Positions 7,578-14,719 of a stretch of 64,000 bases of DNA are shown here, one piece after another (positions within the stretch are counted from its first letter, which is position 1; each line of letters opens with the position of its first letter). The stretch comes from Dysosmobacter acutus (GTDB taxonomy: Bacteria > Bacillota > Clostridia > Oscillospirales > Oscillospiraceae). The stretch lies in the NCBI RefSeq assembly GCF_018919205.1, contig NZ_JAHLQN010000001.1:1178001-1242000 (forward strand), written 5' to 3'. Made by a program: the position numbers and the translations under genes. The notes under the pieces are model-generated. The model saw nothing but the letters and a program-made list of their open reading frames with translations, searched no databases and was not told the DNA's origin.

Positions 7578-9168
7578 GATGCAAAAGGATATCATGTACT
7601 TCAGATTATCTGAGGAAGATGAGGAGGATAAGCGCGAGAGCAACAGTATTTCGTCACAAAGAGCCTGTGTGGAGCAATACCTGCACGATAGGCCGGAGTT
7701 AGGCAGCAACTTCGAAGAAATCGTAGATGACGGCTACTCCGGAACGAGCCTTGACCGTCCCGGGATGAGGCGTTTGCTGGCGATGATAAAAAGAAACCAG
7801 GTAAGAACGGTCATCGTTCGCGACCTATCACGTTTTGCAAGAAACTATCTGGAAGCCGGCTATTATCTTGAGATCGAGTTTCCGTCCAGAGGAGTACGCT
7901 TCATTTCTGTTAACGACGGCTTCGACAGCGAGGAACTGGGGGAAGACACCGGCGGACTCGATCTTGCGATCCGCAACCTTGTCAACCAAATGTACAGCCA
8001 TGATATTTCCCGCAAGATCAAAAGCGTTGTGGACATGAAGAAATACAACGGCGAATATGCGTTTGGGGCGGTTCCCTATGGCTATAAAAAGGGGGAGCGG
8101 CATAATACCATTGTGATAGATGAGCCGGCGGCTGAGATCGTTCGCCATATCTTTTCGCTGGCGACTTCGGGAAAGTCTGTTTCGCAAATTGCGTTGACCT
8201 TGAATGAGGATCATGTGCAGACACCTTCCGTCTATCTGGCGGATGTGCGGGGGAGATACAAGACAAGAGCCTTTTGGACCTATGACTCGGTACGGAATAT
8301 TCTCGGAAATCGCATTTACACCGGCGATACGGAGGTGTTCAAATCCCATGTGATGAGAGTAGGGAGCAAGAGAGTTCGCGTGATCCCGGAAGAGCTGCGG
8401 CAGGTCATTCCGGAAACGCATGATGCCATCATTTCCCGCTCGGACTACTATTTGGCGCATAAGGTGATCAAAGGCGTGGCGCCGAGAAAGCCGACAAATG
8501 GCAGGAGAAATCCGCTGTCTTCCTATCTGGTGTGCGGCTGCTGCGGAAACCGGCTGGCAAAAGGGAAAGAGGCCAACAAAACATGGCTTTGTTCCTCTGC
8601 AAGGTATACGAGAGATACCTCCTGCGAACAGGTGCGCATGGATGACCGGAAATTGCAGGAAGTCCTGCTGCGAGCCATTCGGACGCAATGCGAATTGTTT
8701 GATGCCAAAGTAAAAAGATTAGATGAACAGAAACGAAAGGCCGGAAAGGACAAAGTGTTTTTTCTGCAGGAAATCGAACGCTGCCGGAAACTTATGGAAC
8801 AGGTGGAACGTGAAAAGCTGAAGCTGTACGAACAGTATGCTGAAGGGGAATTGTCGAAAGAGATGTTTCTGTCGCAAAAAGAGGAAGTGAGCCTGAATCA
8901 AAATGACATTGCGCTACAGATCAGCCTTTTGCAGACGCGGCTGGAGGAACTGAAAAGCCTTGACGGCGCTGCGCAAAATGAAATACACTTGCTTAGAGAG
9001 CAGACGCAATATCGCGGAATAGCGGAGCTTACACCGGCGGTGATGAAGGAACTGATCCGGCAAATCGTGATTTTCCCTGAAAACAGGATGCGGATCGAGT
9101 GGAACTTTCGGGATGAGATCGTAGAGCAAAAAAGCACTGAAATTTCAATGCCATCAGAAAGTGCATGA
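7567..9168 (+). CDS. Large serine recombinase 3, adjacent to the integration junction
   Basis: A 533-residue enzyme. The ATG at 7567 has GGAGG upstream and overlaps the end of the second recombinase by 11 nt; a longer frame exists but lacks a ribosome site. MYFRLS carries catalytic Ser15, followed by DDGYSGTSLDRPGM and VIVRDLSRFARN. The recombinase domain (VPYGYKKGERHNTIVID) is followed by a zinc ribbon (CGCCGNRL ... WLCSSARYTRDTSCEQ) and a coiled-coil at about 390-470. Its stop is only 69 nt before the spoIVB fragment, placing it against the attachment site. No frameshift or missing catalytic residue is seen in any of the three. Confidence 0.9.
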   Translation: MPFEMQKDIMYFRLSEEDEEDKRESNSISSQRACVEQYLHDRPELGSNFEEIVDDGYSGTSLDRPGMRRLLAMIKRNQVRTVIVRDLSRFARNYLEAGYYLEIEFPSRGVRFISVNDGFDSEELGEDTGGLDLAIRNLVNQMYSHDISRKIKSVVDMKKYNGEYAFGAVPYGYKKGERHNTIVIDEPAAEIVRHIFSLATSGKSVSQIALTLNEDHVQTPSVYLADVRGRYKTRAFWTYDSVRNILGNRIYTGDTEVFKSHVMRVGSKRVRVIPEELRQVIPETHDAIISRSDYYLAHKVIKGVAPRKPTNGRRNPLSSYLVCGCCGNRLAKGKEANKTWLCSSARYTRDTSCEQVRMDDRKLQEVLLRAIRTQCELFDAKVKRLDEQKRKAGKDKVFFLQEIERCRKLMEQVEREKLKLYEQYAEGELSKEMFLSQKEEVSLNQNDIALQISLLQTRLEELKSLDGAAQNEIHLLREQTQYRGIAELTPAVMKELIRQIVIFPENRMRIEWNFRDEIVEQKSTEISMPSESA

Positions 9169-9221
9169 ATTTGATCTACTTTGCGTGATTTCGATAATTT
9201 TTTGAGAAAGTTTAGTTGTCC

Positions 9222-9245
9222 CATATTGACATCAACCATGAGCGG
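9222..9245 (+). other. Right integration junction (attachment site) in spoIVB
   Basis: Host-coding sequence resumes at ATGAGCGGC (9238). In SpoIVB proteins the residue before MSGSP is normally Gly; here the in-frame codon is ACC and the preceding residues (CPILTST) do not resemble SpoIVB, so the crossover lies at or just before 9238. The exact core cannot be fixed without the other end of the element. Confidence 0.6.
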
Positions 9246-9384
9246 CAGCCCGGTCCTTCAGGATGGAAAGATTGTGGGGGCCGTCACCCACGTCCTTTTG
9301 AACGATCCCACCCGGGGCTATGGCATCTTTATTCAGAACATGATGCATCAGGCTTACGGGGAATCCGCGGAGGAAGTCTCCTAA
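9238..9384 (+). pseudogene. spoIVB: 3' fragment of spoIVB (SpoIVB peptidase), interrupted by the element
   Basis: Forty-eight codons that match the C terminus of stage IV sporulation protein B, family S55: [20 protein letters not shown] then [16 protein letters not shown]. The catalytic serine is in MSGSP, so everything upstream (signal peptide, PDZ domain, catalytic His and most of the protease fold) is missing. SpoIVB cuts SpoIVFA to start sigma-K activation late in sporulation. Its usual chromosomal neighbour is spo0A, which follows here in the same orientation. An in-frame opening reaches back only to about 9175 through element DNA and has no credible start. As it stands the gene cannot make a functional protease. 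Confidence 0.88.
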
Positions 9385-9445
9385 ATTGCGGTTGTTGTAA
9401 AAGATAGACACAATATACTGCATTTTGGGTAGTTTTTGCAAAAAA

Positions 9446-9500
9446 CGTCGAAATATCATGGAAATTGTTTACAATTTTAGGTTGAAAATCCTGTCCGATT
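9446..9500 (+). promoter_or_regulatory. Upstream region of spo0A with a possible 0A box
   Basis: CGTCGAAA (9446-9453) differs by one base from the Spo0A-binding core TGTCGAA, suggesting self-regulation. AT-rich DNA with TTGAAAA (from about 9483) and TATGATAAT (about 9499) follows; I cannot decide between a sigma-A and a sigma-H promoter. The leader to the spo0A start is about 110 nt. Confidence 0.4.
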
Positions 9501-9611
9501 ATGATAATTTATATACAAGGCCGCATGAAGCTTCATGAATCCGTCGCAAAGCAGAGTCCAATGTCAAATTCAAGGGACTGAAAAATGAATGGAAGAGGAC
9601 AGGGTTAAATA

Positions 9612-10364
9612 ATGGAGAAAAAGGTTGTGTTGGCAGATGCCAGCGAAGAATACCGCGCATTGATGCAGAGCGCTATTGAAAATTCAGGAGAGTTTTCTGT
9701 AGTGGGTTCCGCCGGAGACGGTCTGGAAGCACTCAATTTAATAGAGGAGAAAAAACCGCAGCTTGTTTTAGTGGACGTGGTGCTGCCCGGACTGGATGGG
9801 TTCGGGCTGGTGAAGCGGATCAACGCCCTTCCCGAGGCGCCGAAAACGATTTTGGTTTCCGCATTTTTCAATGAGCACACCGTTGCAGAGGCCGCCGAGT
9901 TAGGTGTGGCTTATTTTTTGCCGAAGCCCTGTGAGATGGAATCCCTGCTGGACAGAATGCGCGGCGCCTGCGAGGAGCAGGCCATGGAGGAGGGGACCCA
10001 CGCTCCGGGACTGGAGGACAAGGTGACCGCCATCATCCACGAAATCGGCGTGCCAGCGCACATCAAAGGATATCAGTATCTGCGCGAAGCCATCATGATC
10101 GCGGTGGACGATATGGACGTCATCAACGCCGTGACCAAGGTGCTGTATCCTGAGGTGGCAAGACGCTACAGCACTACGCCGTCCCGGGTGGAAAGAGCCA
10201 TCCGCCACGCAATTGAAGTGGCCTGGGATCGGGGCGATCTGGAGACGCTGCAAAAATTCTTCGGATACACGGTCTCCAACACAAAGGGTAAGCCGACCAA
10301 CAGTGAATTCATTGCCATGATTGCCGACCGCCTTGTGCTTCAGCGCAAGAGCAGAAAAGCTTAA
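9612..10364 (+). CDS. spo0A: Sporulation master response regulator Spo0A
   Basis: A 250-residue protein with an N-terminal receiver domain (1-120; phosphoacceptor Asp55 in [13 protein letters not shown], conserved Lys in FLPKPCEME) and the characteristic Spo0A C-terminal DNA-binding domain (about 140-250): [20 protein letters not shown], then [10 protein letters not shown] and the recognition helix region [18 protein letters not shown]. Length and domain order are normal. The ATG at 9612 is followed by [11 protein letters not shown], the usual receiver start. It lies downstream of the spoIVB remnant as in other spore formers, but 228 nt of intergenic DNA gives it its own promoter, so element insertion should not silence it. 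A terminator closes the unit. Confidence 0.95.
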   Translation: MEKKVVLADASEEYRALMQSAIENSGEFSVVGSAGDGLEALNLIEEKKPQLVLVDVVLPGLDGFGLVKRINALPEAPKTILVSAFFNEHTVAEAAELGVAYFLPKPCEMESLLDRMRGACEEQAMEEGTHAPGLEDKVTAIIHEIGVPAHIKGYQYLREAIMIAVDDMDVINAVTKVLYPEVARRYSTTPSRVERAIRHAIEVAWDRGDLETLQKFFGYTVSNTKGKPTNSEFIAMIADRLVLQRKSRKA

Positions 10365-10371
10365 TGAAACG

Positions 10372-10397
10372 GAGGGCGTTTGCCCTCCGTTTTTTCT
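10372..10397 (+). terminator. Terminator of spo0A
   Basis: GGAGGGC and GCCCTCC stem with a short TTT loop region, followed by GTTTTTTCTT. Confidence 0.85.
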
Positions 10398-10408
10398 TCA
10401 TCCACCTC

Positions 10409-10437
10409 TTGTGCAGAACATGTTTTTGTGCTATTCT
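10409..10437 (+). promoter_or_regulatory. Promoter of the TSCPD gene
   Basis: TTGTGC (10409-10414), 17-bp spacer, TATTCT (10432-10437). Confidence 0.5.
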
Positions 10438-10475
10438 TTCCCTGCTGAGTAAAGGAAAAAGGAAGGAACTGCGAC

Positions 10476-10733
10476 ATGGTATATACGTATCGGCCCAGCG
10501 GCGTCTGCTCCCAGCTGATGAAGGTGGAGTTAGAGGATGGAATCATCCGCAACGTGGAGGTTTTGGGCGGCTGCAACGGAAATCTTCAGGGGATCAGCCG
10601 TCTGGTCACTGGCATGAGCGCCCGGGAAGCTGTGGATCGGCTCCAGGGGATTCGCTGCGGCTTTAAAAAAACCTCCTGCCCGGATCAGCTGTCCAGGGCG
10701 ATAGAGCAAGCACTGGAAAAAGAAGGAAAATGA
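10476..10733 (+). CDS. TSCPD-domain protein (TIGR03905 type)
   Basis: An 85-residue protein that is almost entirely a TSCPD domain: TYRPSGVCSQLMKVEL, a central GGCNGNLQGISRLVTGM segment and the closing motif CGFKKTSCPDQLS with its conserved Cys-Pro-Asp. The same domain forms the C-terminal part of vitamin B12-dependent ribonucleotide reductases; stand-alone copies are common in Clostridia and have no assigned activity. The four cysteines suggest metal or redox chemistry. It has its own promoter and terminator and so is a single-gene unit. Confidence 0.85.
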   Translation: MVYTYRPSGVCSQLMKVELEDGIIRNVEVLGGCNGNLQGISRLVTGMSAREAVDRLQGIRCGFKKTSCPDQLSRAIEQALEKEGK

Positions 10734-10758
10734 TTTCCGCGTAAGCTTTGTATTTGAC

Positions 10759-10796
10759 AAAAAGGTCTCACCCTTTGGGGTGAGACCTTTTGTTTG
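10759..10796. terminator. Bidirectional terminator between TSCPD and FadR genes
   Basis: AAAGGTCTCACCC (10761-10773) pairs with GGGTGAGACCTTT (10778-10790), with A- and T-runs on either side; it serves the two convergent genes. Confidence 0.9.
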
Positions 10797-10797
10797 T

Positions 10798-11496
10798 TCA
10801 ATGGGTATGGCTGTTATGGATGGCCTCCATGTCCCGTGAGGTAATCTCAAGGTGGCTGCGCATCTCCTGTACGGCCTGGGCGGCATTCCTGGTCTGAAAG
10901 CAGAAGAGGATCCGCTCGTGGGGTTCCACCGCGTTGACGTAGACGTCTTTGTTGGTAAAGGAGTCACCCCGATAAACCCGAAAACACTCCAGCAGCTGCT
11001 TGTTGATGTTGATGAGCAGCTGGTTGCGGGTAAAACTGATGATCTTGGTGTGGAACAGCTCATCCAACATAATCAACCGCACCAAGTCCTTGGATTCGTT
11101 GGCCTCCAGAAAGGACTGGTGGATTTCCTCCAGCTCATGGACCTGCTTGGCAGAGGCCCGCTCCACGCTCAGACGGACGGACAATGTCTCGATGGCCATG
11201 CGCACTTCCATGAAGTCGTAAAACTTGGCGTCCTCCACATCGTACCAATTGTCCGTGTGGGTAACGGCGCTGTAGTTGGCCACAAAAGCGCCCTTGCCCG
11301 GCTTTAAGTCCACATAGCCCAGGGCCTGGAGCACCCGGACGGCCTCCCGGACGCTGGTGCGGCTGACCTTCAGCATGTCGCACAGGCTGGTTTCGGTGGG
11401 CAGCTTTTCCCCGATGGGATATTCGCCGGATTCGATCATCTCCTTGATGCTGTCAACAACCGCATCCGTAATGGAGATTCTGTGAATTTCTTTCAT
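10798..11496 (-). CDS. FadR/GntR-family regulator, copy 1
   Basis: A 232-residue regulator. The start at 11496 is chosen for AAAGGAGG directly upstream; a longer open frame adds sequence with no homology. The N-terminal winged helix (about 5-75) has GEKLPTETSLCDMLKVSRTS and VREAVRVLQALGYVDLKPGK, standard for GntR proteins. The C-terminal all-helical FCD ligand domain (about 95-225) has FMEVRMAIETLSVRLSVERA and the His positions MLDELFHTKI and VEPHERIL that hold a metal in FadR-like proteins. It is roughly three-quarters identical by eye to the divergent gene starting at 11847, including nearly all of the recognition region, so the two may bind overlapping sites. Ligand unknown, probably a carboxylic acid. 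Confidence 0.88.
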   Translation of the reverse strand: MKEIHRISITDAVVDSIKEMIESGEYPIGEKLPTETSLCDMLKVSRTSVREAVRVLQALGYVDLKPGKGAFVANYSAVTHTDNWYDVEDAKFYDFMEVRMAIETLSVRLSVERASAKQVHELEEIHQSFLEANESKDLVRLIMLDELFHTKIISFTRNQLLININKQLLECFRVYRGDSFTNKDVYVNAVEPHERILFCFQTRNAAQAVQEMRSHLEITSRDMEAIHNSHTH

Positions 11497-11550
11497 GGGA
11501 AGCCTCCTTTGCAGGACATCAGACAAACTGGTCTCAAAAACTCTTGTATT

Positions 11551-11579
11551 AAAATAACATAATGTACAAAATAAGTAAA
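11551..11579 (-). promoter_or_regulatory. Promoter of FadR copy 1
   Basis: On the minus strand TTTACT (11579-11574), 17-bp spacer, TATTTT (11556-11551). TTGTA and TACAA lie on either side of the -10 box, a possible loose operator. Confidence 0.45.
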
Positions 11580-11741
11580 TGTTTTTTAGAATGTTTAGCA
11601 AACTGATATAAAAGAGAAGATAAAAATAGTGAGTTTTGCCCAAAGAAAAGGCATGCTGTGCCCGCTGAACACAGAAAAAGGGGCCGAAAGCCGTTCTTCT
11701 GTGCAAAAGATGATCGAAATGCAGAATTCTTAAAATTGGTA

Positions 11742-11784
11742 TTTACGGGCAGGCAAACATCTGTTACAATGTATGATATCATAC
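11742..11784 (+). promoter_or_regulatory. Promoter and palindromic operator of FadR copy 2
   Basis: TTTACG (11742-11747), 17-bp spacer, TACAAT (11765-11770), and directly after it the perfect 14-bp palindrome GTATGATATCATAC (11771-11784), which covers the expected start of transcription. The same half-site ATCATAC recurs in the operator before the first DapA-like gene. Confidence 0.7.
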
Positions 11785-11846
11785 GATATAAAGGCGTCCT
11801 GAAACGCGTGGACAGGAACGCAGGACCAGAGTTGTGGAGGTGTCCC

Positions 11847-12563
11847 ATGAAGGAGATTCGCAGAATATCGATCACCGACGAGGTGGTTGGCCATATGAAA
11901 GAGATGATTACCTCCGGCCAGTGCCAGGTGGGGGAGAAGCTGCCCACTGAGGCCAAGCTGTGCGAGCTGTTTCAGGTCAGCCGCACCAGCGTCCGGGAGG
12001 CCATCCGGGTGCTCCAGGCCTTGGGCTATGTGGACTTAAAGCCGGGCAAGGGCGCTTTTGTGGCCAACAGCGAAGAGCGGACCTCCGACGTCAAATCCTG
12101 GTACGATGTGGAGGACGCCAAATTTTACGACTTCATGGAAGTGCGCATGGCCATCGAGACATTGGCGGTGCGGCTGAGCGTGGAGCGGGCCTCTGTCAAG
12201 CAGGTTCGGGAGCTGGCCCAGGTGGAGGAGTCTTTTGCCGGGGCGGTGAGAAGCCAGGACCTGGTGCGCATGATTATGTTGGATGAGCTGTTCCACACCA
12301 AGATCATCGGTTTTACCCGCAACCAGCTGCTTATCAACATCAACAAGCAGCTGCTGGAGTCTTTCCGGATCTACCGGGGGGATTCCTTTACCAACAAAGA
12401 CGTCTACGTCAACGCGGTGGAGCCCCACGAGCGGATCCTCTTCTGCTTCCAGACCAGGAACGCCGCCCAGGCGGTGGAGGAGATGCAAAAGCACCTTGAG
12501 ATCACCTCCATGGATATGGAGCTTATCCATGAGAAGGAACAGAAGCCGGTGGTCAACCTGTGA
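11847..12563 (+). CDS. FadR/GntR-family regulator, copy 2
   Basis: A 238-residue regulator starting at ATG 11847 with GGAGGTG upstream; the frame is open further but unsupported. The winged helix has GEKLPTEAKLCELFQVSRTS and VREAIRVLQALGYVDLKPGK. The FCD domain has the same MLDELFHTKI and VEPHERIL histidines as copy 1. The main differences from copy 1 are in the first helix, a linker of about 10 residues after the wing (SEERTSDVKS) and the helix around residue 130, so the two may sense different ligands while reading similar DNA. It lies 195 nt before the DapA-like gene, which carries the matching inverted repeat, so it is the likely controller of that gene set. Confidence 0.88.
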   Translation: MKEIRRISITDEVVGHMKEMITSGQCQVGEKLPTEAKLCELFQVSRTSVREAIRVLQALGYVDLKPGKGAFVANSEERTSDVKSWYDVEDAKFYDFMEVRMAIETLAVRLSVERASVKQVRELAQVEESFAGAVRSQDLVRMIMLDELFHTKIIGFTRNQLLININKQLLESFRIYRGDSFTNKDVYVNAVEPHERILFCFQTRNAAQAVEEMQKHLEITSMDMELIHEKEQKPVVNL

Positions 12564-12651
12564 TTTTGTCCAAAAATTTTTTGCGTTTTTGGAAGATCAA
12601 ACGGATTTGGCCAAAAGGGCCTGGATACACCCGTTTTTTGGCAGAAAAGTA

Positions 12652-12680
12652 TTGACGGCGAACCGGATTGGGTGTATAAA
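12652..12680 (+). promoter_or_regulatory. Promoter of the DapA-like genes
   Basis: TTGACG (12652-12657), 17-bp spacer, TATAAA (12675-12680). Confidence 0.7.
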
Positions 12681-12697
12681 CGAATCAGACAGTCACA

Positions 12698-12728
12698 CAT
12701 CATACAATCCGACTGTAATTGTATGATG
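12698..12728 (+). promoter_or_regulatory. Inverted-repeat operator before the DapA-like genes
   Basis: CATCATACAAT (12698-12708) and ATTGTATGATG (12718-12728) are perfect inverted arms with 9 nt between. They lie just downstream of the promoter and share ATCATAC/GTATGAT with the palindrome at 11771-11784. Binding by one or both FadR-type proteins is inferred. Confidence 0.65.
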
Positions 12729-12757
12729 ACGGTTGGCCTTGAAGGAGGAAAAGAAAC

Positions 12758-13633
12758 GTGGTTAAAAAATTTGAGGGCTGCATCCCTCCCATTGTCACTC
12801 CTTTTGACGAGAACGGAGAGATCAACGAGAGCATTCTGCGCCGCGAGATGGAATACTGCATGAAAGCGGGCTCCCACGGCCTGAGCGTTGGCGGAAGCAC
12901 CGGCGAGGGTCCCACGCTGCGGGACGAGGAGCTGGAGCGGATGCTGAAGATCGGCCGGGAGTATGTGGGTCCGGATCAGACGCTGGTCTGCGGCGTCATG
13001 CGGATGTGCACAAGGGACGCCGTGCGCACGGGATTGATTGCGAAAGCCGCCGGAGCCGACGCCATCATGGTGACTCCCACCGCCTACAATGTGCTGGTTC
13101 CCAACGCGGAGGGCATGTTTGACTTCTACAGCACCATTTCCAAAGAGGTGCAGCTGCCCATCATCATCTACAATGTCATCCCTCAGAATACCATTTATCC
13201 GGACCTGTTCCACCGCCTGCTCAATGAGACGGACTACGTCATGGGCATCAAGCAGAGCGTGGGCGGCATCGCCGCGCTGTATGCCGATCTGATGGAGGTT
13301 GGCACCCATGGCCGGGTGTACGCCGCCACCGACGATATGATTTACTCCTGCTTCAACTTTGGCGCCGCCGGCGCCATCAGCGCCATTCTGGCCGTGTTCC
13401 CCAAAGAGTGCGTGGAGATGTGGGAATGCGCGCAAAACGGCGACCATGCCAAGGGCCTGGCCATTCAGGCGTCCCTCTATAAGAAGTGGCAGGTGTTGGG
13501 CGGCAATCAGTTCCCCATCCGCTTGAAGTATGCCCTGAAGGTGCTGGGCCGCGACTGCGGGTACTGCCGAAGCCCCATTACATACCTGCCCGAGGAAGAG
13601 AAAAAGGCCATCCGCGAGGCCTTTGAAAACTGA
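12758..13633 (+). CDS. DapA-superfamily aldolase/hydratase-like enzyme, copy A
   Basis: A 291-residue class I (Schiff-base) TIM-barrel enzyme starting at GTG 12758 after GAAGGAGG. Visible family features are GGSTGEG near residue 47, Tyr138 in IYNVIP and the Schiff-base Lys165 in MGIKQS. Dihydrodipicolinate synthase uses an Arg after the Tyr motif (YNVPxRTG) to hold aspartate semialdehyde; this protein reads YNVIPQNT, so lysine synthesis is unlikely. Pyruvate-dependent cleavage or dehydration of a sugar acid or similar 2-oxo acid is more plausible. The next gene is a second, diverged member 30 nt downstream, so both are probably in one operon under the FadR-type operator. Substrate not assignable. 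Confidence 0.8.
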   Translation: MVKKFEGCIPPIVTPFDENGEINESILRREMEYCMKAGSHGLSVGGSTGEGPTLRDEELERMLKIGREYVGPDQTLVCGVMRMCTRDAVRTGLIAKAAGADAIMVTPTAYNVLVPNAEGMFDFYSTISKEVQLPIIIYNVIPQNTIYPDLFHRLLNETDYVMGIKQSVGGIAALYADLMEVGTHGRVYAATDDMIYSCFNFGAAGAISAILAVFPKECVEMWECAQNGDHAKGLAIQASLYKKWQVLGGNQFPIRLKYALKVLGRDCGYCRSPITYLPEEEKKAIREAFEN

Positions 13634-13663
13634 GATCAATATTAAATTTGGAGGATAGATTAC

Positions 13664-14587
13664 ATGAACAAGTTTGTAGCAAAGTATGGGCAGATTCTGC
13701 TGCCGCTGATCACGCCGTATGACGCCAACGAGGATGTGGATTACGGCAAGTACGCGGAGCTGATCGAGTACCTGATCGAGAAGGACCTGTGCGACTCCCT
13801 GATCGTCACCGGCACCACTGGCGAGGCAAGCCTTTTGACCTTTGACGAGCGCGTGAAGCTGATGGAGACCGCGGTGAAGGCCGCCGCAGGCCGCAAGCCT
13901 GTGATCGCCGGCACCGGCTGCGCCTCCACCAAGGAGACGGTTGCTCTGACCAACAAGGCGGTGGAGCTTGGCATCGAGACCTGCCTGGTGGTGTGCCCGT
14001 TCTACAACAAGCCCACCCAGGAGGGCCTCTACAACCACTTCAAGACCCTGGCTGAGAGCACCAAGGCTAACATCATGCTCTACAACATCCCCATCTTTGT
14101 GGGCGTGAACCTGGAGGCGGAGACGGTGCGGCGCCTGGCGTCCATCCCCAACATCATCGGCATCAAGGACGAGGCGGGAATCAACCCCACTCAGGTGACG
14201 GATTTCTTCTTGGCCACGGCGGATGTGGACCCCGACTTTGCCATCTACAACGGCGACGACGTGATGCTGCTGCCCACCATCGTGCAGGGCGCCATGGGCC
14301 TGGTGTCCGGCGGAGCCCACATCTTCGGCCATGAGATCCGCGCCATCTTCAAGGCCTTTGCGGAAGGCGACAACGAGAAGGCCAAGGAGCTGTTTGTGCC
14401 CATCTACCGGTTCTGCAAGTCCACCGGCCAGAACGGCCGCATCCTGCCCAACTCCATCCTGCGTCCGGCCATCGAGGCTGTGACCGGCATCAAGCTTGGG
14501 CCCGCGCGCAGCCCGCTGGCTCCCGCCACCGAAGAGGAGATGAAGGTCACCCTTGGCATCCTCAAGGAGATCGGCAAGCTCAACTAA
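13664..14587 (+). CDS. DapA-superfamily aldolase/hydratase-like enzyme, copy B
   Basis: A 307-residue Schiff-base TIM-barrel protein with GTTGEAS near residue 49, Tyr140 in MLYNIPIF and Lys168 in IGIKDEAG. As in copy A, the Arg of true dihydrodipicolinate synthase is absent (YNIPIFVG). GGAGG precedes the ATG. The codon use is very strongly biased to C/G-ending codons, unlike copy A, which hints at high expression. It is closer to ordinary DapA in overall length and spacing than copy A, so annotation pipelines may label it dapA; the missing Arg argues against that. A terminator follows at 14614. Confidence 0.8.
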   Translation: MNKFVAKYGQILLPLITPYDANEDVDYGKYAELIEYLIEKDLCDSLIVTGTTGEASLLTFDERVKLMETAVKAAAGRKPVIAGTGCASTKETVALTNKAVELGIETCLVVCPFYNKPTQEGLYNHFKTLAESTKANIMLYNIPIFVGVNLEAETVRRLASIPNIIGIKDEAGINPTQVTDFFLATADVDPDFAIYNGDDVMLLPTIVQGAMGLVSGGAHIFGHEIRAIFKAFAEGDNEKAKELFVPIYRFCKSTGQNGRILPNSILRPAIEAVTGIKLGPARSPLAPATEEEMKVTLGILKEIGKLN

Positions 14588-14613
14588 GATTCAATCCAAC
14601 ATGTTTCCTCATT

Positions 14614-14649
14614 GCGGCCGGCGGCCTTTACCGCCGGTCGCGTATTTTA
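14614..14649 (+). terminator. Terminator after the DapA-like pair
   Basis: GCGGCCGGCGG (14614-14624) pairs with CCGCCGGTCGC (14631-14641) with one G:U, followed by GTATTTTAT. Confidence 0.7.
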
Positions 14650-14663
14650 TATACAAAAAGCAT

Positions 14664-14692
14664 TTTACAGCGTTGACGGCCTGTAGTATACT
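14664..14692 (+). promoter_or_regulatory. Promoter of the amidohydrolase gene
   Basis: TTTACA (14664-14669), 17-bp spacer, TATACT (14687-14692). Confidence 0.65.
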
Positions 14693-14719
14693 GAGGAAAA
14701 AGAGAGGAGTGCAGCAAAG

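Larger units (their letters stand above)
2311..9237 (+). mobile_element. Visible part of a serine-recombinase element inserted in spoIVB
   Basis: This stretch is visibly more AT-rich than the DNA after 9.6 kb and carries an XRE repressor, a sigma-like protein, a DUF6870-like protein and three large serine recombinases. Its right end abuts the 3' end of spoIVB at about 9237. The left end is not certain: no 5' half of spoIVB lies anywhere upstream in the window, so the element may extend past the left edge and include the TPM and lipoprotein genes, or the host gene may have lost its 5' part. The left coordinate given is only the end of the last clear terminator. Recombinases placed immediately at one end are usual for integrated elements. 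Confidence 0.6.

Noticed and set aside
4232-9168. The three recombinases as a recent tandem triplication
   Set aside because: Their sequences differ throughout, including N-terminal lengths, zinc-ribbon spacing and C termini; only family motifs are shared.
12404-14332. A 642-residue open frame on the minus strand across the DapA-like genes
   Set aside because: It mirrors strongly biased GC-rich codons of two well-supported genes on the other strand, has a His/Ala/Gly/Val-heavy composition and no ribosome site.
13664-14587. Naming this gene dapA (lysine biosynthesis)
   Set aside because: The substrate-binding Arg after the Tyr motif is missing and the context is catabolic, with FadR-type regulation.
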